From: an uncultured Ruminococcus sp.
GTDB taxonomy: Bacteria; Bacillota; Clostridia; Oscillospirales; Ruminococcaceae
Reading direction: 5' to 3'
DNA: 12,603 bases
NCBI GenBank assembly: GCA_946540705.1
Contig: CAMNJD010000183.1
Span: 1 to 12,603 of the forward strand
The notes below the pieces were generated by a model. The model was not told where the DNA came from. It did not search any database and saw only the letters and a program-made list of their open reading frames with translations. A program made the translations under genes and the position numbers. Below, in pieces: positions 6,801 through 11,200 of the stretch. Each line of letters begins with the position of its first letter. The first letter of the stretch is position 1.

Positions 6801-8677
6801 TTCACATTGTCGGGGAATATGCGAACATGATGGTGCGGGATTACAATGAAGCATTGCAGTTCGTCAGCGACTATTTTCAAATGGATTACAAGGCATTTCT
6901 TGCAAAGTATTTCAAAGGTAATCGCATGGGCGAAATCAACCGCAACATCACTCCACAGAAGTACAATGAACTCATGGGCAAGCTGTCTGCTCGGCAGCGC
7001 GCGATTATTGACGATGAATCATCTCAGTATATCGTAGTTGCAGCCGGTCCAGGCAGCGGAAAAACGATGCTGCTGGTACATAAGCTGGCAGTGCTCGTCA
7101 TGCTCGATGATGTGAAGTATGAACAGCTGCTGATGCTGACCTTCTCTCGCGCCGCCGCAACGGAATTCAAGGCGCGTCTGCTGGATCTGATCGGCAATGC
7201 GGCGAAATTCGTCGAAATCAAGACATTCCATTCGTACTGCTTCGATCTGCTCGGCAAAATCGGCTCTCTGGAACAGTCAGAAAACATCGTGCCGCGTGCG
7301 GCAGAGATGATCCGCGCCGGAGAGGTCGAGCAAATCCGCATTACCAAGACAATCGTTGTGATCGACGAAGCACAGGATATGGATGCGCACGAATTTGACC
7401 TGATCTGTGCGCTGATGGAGCGCAATGACAATATGCGCGTGATTGCAGTCGGTGATGACGATCAGAACATCTATGCATTCCGCGGCTCAGATTCCCGCTA
7501 TATGCGTTCGTTTATCACGGATTACGGCGCAAAGCAATATGATCTGACAAATAATTACCGCAGCACAGCGGAAATTGTCGAATTTGCAAACAGATTTGCA
7601 CAGGCAATCAAGGGACGGCTGAAATCTGAGCCGATTCAAGCGGTGAGAACAGATACCGGTATCGTGAAACATATTCGGCATAAAAGTCCGAATCTGGAAT
7701 ATCCGATCGTGCAGAATATCATCAGTAACCGTTCACCCTGCAAAACGATCTGTGTGCTGACCTGGACAAATGATGAGGCGCTGCGCGTGAACGGTCTGCT
7801 GCGGCAGTTGCAGATTCCGTCGCGGCTGATTCAGAGCTCGGACGGCTTCTCTCTATATGATTTAGCGGAACTGCGGATGTTTTTGAAATATGCAGGAAAA
7901 GAAAATCATCCAATCATATCCGATGAGCAATGGGAAAAAGCGATCGCTGATCTGAAAGACAAATATGAAAGCAGTCAGTGCCTTGACCTTGTGCTGAACC
8001 TGCTGGAACGGTTTGCTTCGGTCAATGAGAAGAAATACCGTTCTGATCTGGAAGCCTTCATCCGCGAATCGCAGTTTGCAGACTTTTGTTTCCCGAATGA
8101 CAGCGAGGTCGTAGTATCGACCATTCATAAGGCAAAGGGACATGAATTTGACTGTGTGTATCTGATGCTGAATCGTACAGACCTCAGCAGCGATGAAAAG
8201 CGGCGTGTGCTGTATGTCGGCATGACAAGAGCAAAATCGGAACTGTATCTGCACTATAACAACCATGCTTTTGACAGCTTTTCTGATGATATTATTGACG
8301 ATCCTGAAATGTATCCGGAGCCGGAGCAAATTACATTGCAGCTGACACACAAAGATGTGGTATTGAACTATTTTATCCCAAGAAAGAAGCTGATCTTTGC
8401 TTTGCACAGCTGTACGACGCTGACATTGCATGGAAAGAAATTGTATGCTCAGATAGGCGGAAAAACATATTCTGTCGCGATGCTGTCCAAAGTGGCACAG
8501 GGTACGCTGAACGGCTTGCTGGCAAAGGGGTATTGCGTCCAATCAGCGCGAGTGCGGTTTGTGGTCGCATGGCGAAATCAGGATGAAGCTGACAACAATG
8601 AGTATGCAATTATTCTTCCGGATATATTTCTTGAAAAGCCTAAAATTCAACATTCAGAGCCGTCCTGTGATCGCTGA
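3863..8677 (+). CDS. Exonuclease-like / RecQ helicase / UvrD-type helicase fusion (1604 aa)
   Basis: The protein has four parts. (1) Residues 1-130 resemble a DEDD (DnaQ-like) exonuclease: FFDAE (Asp8, Glu10), GGHNILVFDLKYL (Asp58) and NPLDDA (106-111, Asp109/110). The usual His of motif III is not evident. (2) A Cys-rich patch has His227, Cys229, Cys233 and Cys236 (CEKGCPYC). (3) A RecQ-type SF2 helicase has FPTGGGKS (Lys287), DEAH (385-388) followed by the RecQ aromatic loop CFSAWGQDF, and QEAGRAGRD (573-581). The usual four-Cys RecQ zinc domain is not seen afterwards. (4) After a winged-helix-like linker (about 600-1030), a UvrD/Rep SF1 helicase has AAGPGSGKT (Lys1067), VIDEAQD (1166-1172), GDDDQNIYAFRG (1197-1208), NYRS (Arg1233), HKAKGHE (1422-1428) and GMTRA. 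The last ~140 residues are unassigned. The likely role is DNA unwinding and degradation in the cytoplasm, under control of the ATPase encoded four bases upstream. Both helicase families are normally 3'-5' motors. Confidence 0.9.
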   Translation: MKSIVFFDAEINPENGQILDIGAVDSDGRQFHAAPVGEFTAFVKEYGFIGGHNILVFDLKYLEAAIPQSASAQYVDTLCLSPLLFPAKPYHRLLKDDKLQTDSLSNPLDDAVKSFELFCDEVTAFEALDDTLKQIWYLLLHQLPEFSGFFSYLDFAADNDAVKLIAEYFDGKICANAPLPFLVMNHPRELAYCLALISADDRHSITPPWVQINYPLVDNYMRVLRNHPCEKGCPYCAQKLDVKRKLTEIFGYPTFRTYEGEPLQERAADAAVHNKSLLAIFPTGGGKSITFQLPALMAGENAKGLTVIISPLQSLMKDQVDNLAERGITDAVTINGLLNAVERAEAIERVQNGIASLLYISPESLRSRTIEKLLLSRNVVRFVIDEAHCFSAWGQDFRVDYLYIGDFIRHLQEKKNISYSIPVSCFTATAKQKVIEDIRDYFKVKLGLDLELYATTAARSNLRYEVLYQADDNEKYDTLRRLIEQKNCPTIIYVSRTKRTVQIAQKLTDDGYEARPFHGKMDSSEKVENQEAFIAGEVQIIVATSAFGMGVDKKDVGLVIHFDISDSLENYVQEAGRAGRDPNLNADCYVLFNEGDLDKHFIRLNQTKLSLSEIQQVWRAIKKLSGNRQSFSRSALEIAREAGWNDEHRPELETQVKTAIAALENAGYIERGQNIPHVYATSIMVDTMAEASERIRSSEFFDEQSETNALRIMNELFTKKTTAGKKDDGESRIDYLADTLGLSRESVIEAVNRLRQEKLLADSQDMSAYIKRSDSENKSMKILERYAQLEQMLLNLMTDEPLTLNLKEINEQAEQQGIKGTSVKSLKTVLFYWTIRGFIQKTYFQTEKAREIIPKIEMIKLTELFFSRIALAKFIVGFLYQRAYGLPANQKGETQVLFSVLKLQEAYNSQLTTVNPVTAEAVQDALLYLTKIEALTLEGGFLVLYQTMHIRRLEMDNRIQYKQDDYKQLNEFYKQKIQMIHIVGEYANMMVRDYNEALQFVSDYFQMDYKAFLAKYFKGNRMGEINRNITPQKYNELMGKLSARQRAIIDDESSQYIVVAAGPGSGKTMLLVHKLAVLVMLDDVKYEQLLMLTFSRAAATEFKARLLDLIGNAAKFVEIKTFHSYCFDLLGKIGSLEQSENIVPRAAEMIRAGEVEQIRITKTIVVIDEAQDMDAHEFDLICALMERNDNMRVIAVGDDDQNIYAFRGSDSRYMRSFITDYGAKQYDLTNNYRSTAEIVEFANRFAQAIKGRLKSEPIQAVRTDTGIVKHIRHKSPNLEYPIVQNIISNRSPCKTICVLTWTNDEALRVNGLLRQLQIPSRLIQSSDGFSLYDLAELRMFLKYAGKENHPIISDEQWEKAIADLKDKYESSQCLDLVLNLLERFASVNEKKYRSDLEAFIRESQFADFCFPNDSEVVVSTIHKAKGHEFDCVYLMLNRTDLSSDEKRRVLYVGMTRAKSELYLHYNNHAFDSFSDDIIDDPEMYPEPEQITLQLTHKDVVLNYFIPRKKLIFALHSCTTLTLHGKKLYAQIGGKTYSVAMLSKVAQGTLNGLLAKGYCVQSARVRFVVAWRNQDEADNNEYAIILPDIFLEKPKIQHSEPSCDR

Positions 8678-8867
8678 CGGAAAACAGTTGATACAAGTAG
8701 CTGGTTTCACGAAGAATAGTCTACTTAACTATGTACTCGACGGCTCAAAAATGTCCTGGCTAAAAAAGCAATTGGTGTATATTCAACATTTTTTAGCAGT
8801 TATCAATTATATTATAGTTTATCACATATCTTTTCTAATCCGACATACTATAGAAGTAGATCGTTAA
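8678..8867 (+). other. Possible out-of-frame coding remnant after the helicase gene
   Basis: A frame shifted from the helicase frame stays open across its stop and runs to TAA at 8865-8867. It reads VIADGKQLIQVAGFTKNS, then VLDGSKMSWLKKQL, then a hydrophobic tail (AVINYIIVYHISFLI). There is no RBS or good start, so it is not called as a gene. It may be the lost end of an ancestral helicase C-terminus or debris from an inserted gene. Otherwise 8678-8921 holds no recognised gene. A TATAAT-like box lies at 8891-8896 without a matching -35. Confidence 0.25.
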
Positions 8868-8921
8868 TCTTACTCTGAGCGATCGGAATTTATAATACTA
8901 TTTTTGAAAGGAATGTTTATT

Positions 8922-8939
8922 ATGAGTAAAAAGCACTAA
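8922..8939 (+). CDS. Five-codon leader ORF (MSKKH)
   Basis: GAAAGGA (8906-8912) lies ten bases before ATG 8922, but the frame stops after five codons at TAA 8937-8939. The next ATG (8942), which opens the 117-aa gene, follows two bases later and has no RBS of its own. Either this is a short leader with reinitiation, or a frameshift has separated the true start of the downstream gene from its body. Confidence 0.4.
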   Translation: MSKKH

Positions 8940-8941
8940 AA

Positions 8942-9295
8942 ATGAACAGATTTGGAGAGAGTATTCGTGAAGAATATGAATTGTATTCATATAAGTTTGA
9001 GGGGATGCCAGAGCGAGCATATCCACACAATAATGAAAAATCTAATATTTTGTTCATCAAGTTTACATGGTCATGGAATGGATATTCTGGCATCGGGGAG
9101 ATATACTATCATTCTGATAATTATACACTGTGCAACGAAGATGGCGAAAATTTCTCTCATATGATGGTTTTGTCCGATTCCTGCAGAAAGCAAGTTAATG
9201 GAAGGAATGATTGTGCACTGTATAACGATTCGAGTTTGGCTTCAATTTTTTCGGATATGCTTTTGTATTTAAGGCAGCAGGGATACACACTCTGA
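8942..9295 (+). CDS. Unrecognised small acidic protein (117 aa)
   Basis: This is an open frame of 117 codons. The product is acidic, rich in Tyr, Ser and Asn, and looks soluble: no signal peptide or membrane segment is visible. It contains a possible beta-rich core (ILFIKFTWSWNGYSG, then GEIYYHSDNYTLCN) and a helical end (SLASIFSDMLLYLRQQGY). I do not recognise the family. ATG 8942 is the first start in the frame (an in-frame TAA lies at 8927-8929) but has no Shine-Dalgarno. The RBS at 8906-8912 instead serves a five-codon ORF ending two bases before it. A TATAAT-like box at 8891-8896 lacks a good -35. The gene follows the helicase gene and precedes palindrome copy 2. It could be an accessory component or an immunity-type protein, but nothing proves this. 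Confidence 0.6.
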   Translation: MNRFGESIREEYELYSYKFEGMPERAYPHNNEKSNILFIKFTWSWNGYSGIGEIYYHSDNYTLCNEDGENFSHMMVLSDSCRKQVNGRNDCALYNDSSLASIFSDMLLYLRQQGYTL

Positions 9296-9313
9296 ACTGA
9301 TAGGTCAACATGA

Positions 9314-9337
9314 AAAGTTGACACAAGTGTCAACTTT
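9314..9337. repeat. Intergenic palindrome, copy 2
   Basis: A perfect inverted repeat with 11-base arms (AAAGTTGACAC, 9314-9324, and its complement at 9327-9337) surrounds an AA spacer. Its core at 9315-9337 is identical to 862-884. It starts 18 bases after the stop of the 117-aa gene and ends 18 bases before ATG 9356. The sequence after it (GGGAAAGGGG) is an RBS, not a U-tract, so an operator or a structured 5' leader is more likely than a terminator. Confidence 0.85.
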
Positions 9338-9355
9338 GGGAAAGGGGAATGAAGT

Positions 9356-9553
9356 ATGAGTGTGAAACCGCAGAGCATTTCCGATCTTGCAGAATAGTGG
9401 GACGAGCTGACACCTGTGCAGCCGCAGTTAATGATCCAGCGCGCAAAAGGTCTTGCCGGATACAATAAGATGAAGGTAGATGGCGCCTGGAAAGGCGAAG
9501 AATTATACATGAGCACACCTAAATCAGATAATGAACCGATCAAAAAGCAATGA
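9356..9553 (+). pseudogene. Small ORF interrupted by TAG
   Basis: AAAGGGG (9341-9347) is well placed before ATG 9356. The frame runs MSVKPQSISDLAE, then TAG at 9395-9397, then continues as protein-like sequence (WDELTPVQPQLMIQRAKGL, then AGYNKMKVDGAWKGEELYM) to TGA 9551-9553. Restoring Gln at the TAG (CAG to TAG) would give a 65-residue protein. The good RBS and the sensible composition after the stop argue that this was a real gene now inactivated by one substitution, or that the stop is a sequencing error. The family is not recognised. It lies just downstream of palindrome copy 2, as the TIR gene lies downstream of copy 1. Confidence 0.5.
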
Positions 9554-9593
9554 GAATGGCAACAATAATGCCAAGCCGCCAAACACCACTGGC

Positions 9594-9635
9594 AAAAATA
9601 AGCAATCCCTGCAAGCAGACAACTTGCAGGGATTG
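9594..9635 (-). terminator. Intrinsic terminator, minus strand (distal)
   Basis: A perfect 13-bp stem has CAATCCCTGCAAG at 9603-9615 and its complement at 9623-9635, with a seven-base loop. On the minus strand it is followed by CTTATTTTTG (9602 down to 9593). The plus strand has no U-run after the stem, so the terminator acts on leftward transcription. Confidence 0.8.
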
Positions 9636-9658
9636 TGCCATAAAAGTATGTAGATACG

Positions 9659-9681
9659 AAAAAATCGCCCTTTCGGACGAT
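9659..9681 (-). terminator. Intrinsic terminator, minus strand (proximal)
   Basis: On the minus strand ATCGTCC (9681-9675), a GAAA tetraloop and GGGCGAT (9670-9664) form a seven-bp stem with one G-U pair. A run of T follows (9663-9659). It lies nine bases after the stop of the small hydrophobic ORF at 9691-9759, where that ORF's terminator would be expected. Confidence 0.75.
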
Positions 9682-9690
9682 CGGAAAATT

Positions 9691-9759
9691 TTACACATTC
9701 AAAGTATTGACAAGCATAACAAACTGTGCTATAATAAGAAGAGCGAAAATAATAAGCAT
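9691..9759 (-). CDS. Candidate 22-residue hydrophobic peptide (type I toxin-like)
   Basis: The minus strand from ATG 9759 to TAA 9691 encodes 22 residues, mostly Leu, Ile, Val, Phe and Ala (MLIIFALLIIAQFVML, then VNTLNV), enough for one membrane helix. A minus-strand consensus promoter lies about 100 bases upstream (9860-9889) and an intrinsic terminator nine bases after the stop, so a transcript of about 195 bases with this ORF is well supported. Against it, no Shine-Dalgarno precedes the ATG. A 13-codon ORF (ATG 9800) ends at a TGA sharing its A with this ATG, so coupled translation is possible. A plus-strand promoter lies inside the ORF and would make an RNA antisense to its start region, as in type I toxin-antitoxin loci. 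No homologue is recognised, and AT-rich promoter DNA could yield such an ORF by chance. Confidence 0.4.
   Translation of the reverse strand: MLIIFALLIIAQFVMLVNTLNV
9707..9735 (+). promoter_or_regulatory. Consensus sigma-A promoter, plus strand
   Basis: TTGACA (9707-9712), a 17-base spacer and TATAAT (9730-9735) match the consensus perfectly, with an extended TGC before the -10. Transcription would start near 9742 heading right. No plus-strand gene with an RBS follows before the tRNA region, so the product is probably a non-coding RNA. Confidence 0.85.
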
Positions 9760-9859
9760 CACACAGGGCGCAGCCGGACGGCAATCCAACTGCACCCCAT
9801 AATCAGCACGGTGTTACGAGCACCTGACTGACTTAGTGCAATGGCTATTATCGTGTTTC

Positions 9860-9889
9860 ATTATAGCACGATTTATAGATATTTGTCAA
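9860..9889 (-). promoter_or_regulatory. Consensus sigma-A promoter, minus strand, facing the plus promoter
   Basis: Read leftward, TTGACA (9889-9884), an 18-base spacer and TATAAT (9865-9860) form a near-perfect promoter with an extended TGC. Transcription would start near 9853 and run left through the hydrophobic ORF to the terminators at 9681-9659 and 9635-9594. Confidence 0.85.
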
Positions 9890-9929
9890 GAGCCTTTCAG
9901 TGTCGTTTTGCCAGCGTACTGAGAGGCTT
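9890..9929. repeat. Hairpin that may end the plus-strand RNA
   Basis: AGCCTTTCAGT (9891-9901) pairs with ACTGAGAGGCT (9918-9928) with one G-U pair. The outer bases 9890 and 9929 add another G-U, and the loop is 16 bases. It abuts the -35 of the minus promoter. The weak downstream T content makes it a doubtful terminator. Confidence 0.4.
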
Positions 9930-10293
9930 GACTTATTATTCCCGCTTGGGATATGTCGGGTGTCAGACTCGCAATCGTATCCCGATATATCCAGCAGCTT
10001 GAAAACTGAATATTGTTGGTTATCCGGCTATCCGGCTCGTGGAGTGGGGACATATCCAGCACATCCGTCACATCCGCTATGACAACCTGTCTGGGCTTCC
10101 AGATCAACCTCCATGCTCTTTCTTTTCAGATAGGAGACAGGATAAGGTTTCGAGCGATCCAGATGCATGACGGTGAATCGGTAGGCATAACCGAGCGTTG
10201 CGATGAAAGCGAACCGGTCGCGCAGGGCGGTGATGAAATGAGACACCCTGTAGGCTTTGCAAGCACACGGATAATTGACCAAACTGAATGTGG
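9930..10293. other. Intergenic region without a recognised gene
   Basis: Nothing here can be called with confidence. Several overlapping short frames are open on both strands, none with an RBS. The most protein-like is on the minus strand (10282 to 10028, with segments such as HFITALRDRFAFIATLGYAY and YLKRKSMEVD). It has only a TTG start, and its codons seem to continue in another frame further left (RQVVIADVTDVLDMS). This could be a decayed, frameshifted gene. Near 10047-10077 three near-repeats of CATATCC/CACATCC occur. Confidence 0.3.
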
Positions 10294-10334
10294 AAAAAGA
10301 ACAAGCTGCGAAGCAATATCTTCACAGCTTGCTC
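10294..10334 (-). terminator. Intrinsic terminator of tRNA-Trp
   Basis: On the minus strand a 15-bp stem (GAGCAAGCTGTGAAG, 10334-10320, with its partner at 10313-10299, two G-U pairs) has a six-base loop and is followed by TTTTT (10298-10294). It begins ten bases after the CCA end of the tRNA. Confidence 0.9.
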
Positions 10335-10344
10335 CGATATAGAA

Positions 10345-10420
10345 TGGCAGGGGCAGAAGGAATCGAACCCTCGGCACGCGGATTTGGAGTCCGCTGCTCT
10401 ACCAGCTGAGCTATACCCCT
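10345..10420 (-). tRNA. tRNA-Trp (anticodon CCA)
   Basis: The minus strand encodes a 76-base tRNA with acceptor stem AGGGGTA/TGCCCCT, a D-arm (GCTCAGCTGGTAGAGC), anticodon stem GCGGA/TCCGC with loop CTCCAAA, hence anticodon CCA, a T-arm containing GGTTCGATTCC, a discriminator G and an encoded 3' CCA. A consensus promoter precedes it and an intrinsic terminator follows, so it is a single-gene unit. tRNA genes are common integration sites, and this one borders the accessory island. I do not see an obvious second copy of its 3' end within the window. Confidence 0.97.
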
Positions 10421-10431
10421 ATGACTTGATT

Positions 10432-10460
10432 ATTATACCACAAAAAGGAGGATTTGTCAA
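10432..10460 (-). promoter_or_regulatory. Promoter of tRNA-Trp
   Basis: Read leftward, TTGACA (10460-10455), a 17-base spacer and TATAAT (10437-10432) are a perfect consensus. The -10 ends 11 bases before the tRNA 5' end, so the transcript starts within a few bases of the mature RNA. Confidence 0.9.
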
Positions 10461-10497
10461 GGGCTAAATGAAAAATTTTTTTGATGCAACAGACGTA

Positions 10498-10517
10498 TGA
10501 TTCCGTTTGATTCCGTT
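10498..10517. repeat. Tandem 10-base repeat
   Basis: TGATTCCGTT occurs twice in immediate succession, between the divergent tRNA-Trp promoter and the sigma factor gene. It could be a regulator site for the sigma operon or a chance duplication. No clear promoter for the sigma gene was found in 10461-10633. Confidence 0.4.
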
Positions 10518-10633
10518 CACATGCAATTTCGGATAACCTTGTATCGGCGCAATGCAGATTTTTATGCGGCATTACTGTAACACTTTTTCAGCTTTTGCCG
10601 ACTGTAAAGATAACAGGGATCCTTGAAAGCGAG

Positions 10634-11200
10634 GTGAGGAATACGGACGACAATGAGATCATCAGGCTGCTGTTTGCCAGAAATGAACAGGCAATCATCG
10701 CGGTCAACGATGCTTACGGCGCATTCTGCATGTATACAGCTATGCAGATCCTGCGCAGGCGGGAGGATGCCGAGGAGTGTGTCAATGACGCCTATCTGCG
10801 GCTCTGGAATGCCGTGCCGCCGGAGAAACCGAAGCATCTGTGCGGTTTTCTGCTGACGCTTGTGCGCTGCACCGCACTCGACCGGTGCGACCTGAACAAC
10901 CGGAAAAAACGCGGCGGCGGGGAAGCTGCTGCGGCGCTCGATGAGCTGGAATCCGTGCTCCCCGCCAAGGACGATGTGCAGCAGCAGGCTGAGCAGCATG
11001 CAGTCGGGGAGGCGATTCGCCGATTTGTCGCGGAACTGCCCGAAACCCAGCGCCGGGTTCTGCTTCGGCGTTACTGGTATCTGCAAAATTCGCGGGAAAT
11101 CGCGGAGGAATTGCAGATGCCCGAGGGAACCGTCCGCGTGACACTGCTTCGTCTGCGCGAAAAGCTGCGCGCATTTCTTGAAAAGGAGGATCTACTATGA
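10634..11200 (+). CDS. ECF-like sigma-70 family RNA polymerase sigma factor
   Basis: The 188-residue product has the two-domain layout of group 4 sigma factors. Region 2 covers about residues 15-65, with EDAEECVNDAYLRLWNAV (44-61). A charged linker spans about 90-125. Region 4 covers 135-183, with LPETQRRVLLRRYWY and the helix-turn-helix SREIAEELQMPEGTVRVTL. It would direct RNA polymerase to promoters of a small regulon, and its stop overlaps the start of a membrane-anchored putative anti-sigma protein by four bases. The start is uncertain. The frame opens at TTG 10595 without an RBS, and GTG 10634 has only a weak SD (GAAAGCGAG). The best SD, GAGGTGAGG (10631-10639), points to codon 10643, which is ACG, where ATG would give the natural start (xDDNEIIRLLFAR). 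The base composition is higher in GC than the island to the left. Confidence 0.88.
   Translation: MRNTDDNEIIRLLFARNEQAIIAVNDAYGAFCMYTAMQILRRREDAEECVNDAYLRLWNAVPPEKPKHLCGFLLTLVRCTALDRCDLNNRKKRGGGEAAAALDELESVLPAKDDVQQQAEQHAVGEAIRRFVAELPETQRRVLLRRYWYLQNSREIAEELQMPEGTVRVTLLRLREKLRAFLEKEDLL

Larger units (their letters stand above)
9742..9929 (+). ncRNA. Candidate antisense RNA
   Basis: The extent is inferred from the plus promoter at 9707-9735 and the first sizeable hairpin downstream (9890-9929). The RNA would be complementary to the 5' leader and start codon of the minus-strand hydrophobic ORF (start at 9757-9759). There is no convincing ORF on this strand. The 3' end is uncertain, because the hairpin is followed by GACTTATTATT rather than a clean U-run. 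Confidence 0.4.

Noticed and set aside
1659..8702. 14-base match TTGATACAAGTAGC at about 1659 and 8689
   Set aside because: One such match in a window this size is expected by chance, and the flanks are unrelated.
100..9397. Stop-codon reassignment (TAA/TAG read as Gln)
   Set aside because: TAA and TGA end other genes in the window at sensible places. Two isolated nonsense changes are a simpler explanation.
9531..9653. Plus-strand 40-codon ORF (begins MNRSKSNENG) across the terminator hairpin
   Set aside because: No RBS. Half of it translates the minus-strand terminator stem, and it overlaps the end of another ORF.
9524..9784. Minus-strand 86-codon ORF with a hydrophobic C-terminus
   Set aside because: It runs through two intrinsic terminators on its own strand and has no RBS. 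The shorter hydrophobic ORF ending before the first terminator fits the transcript better.
10028..10282. Minus-strand 84-codon ORF as a gene
   Set aside because: TTG start, no RBS, no recognised motif. It is kept only as a possible remnant.
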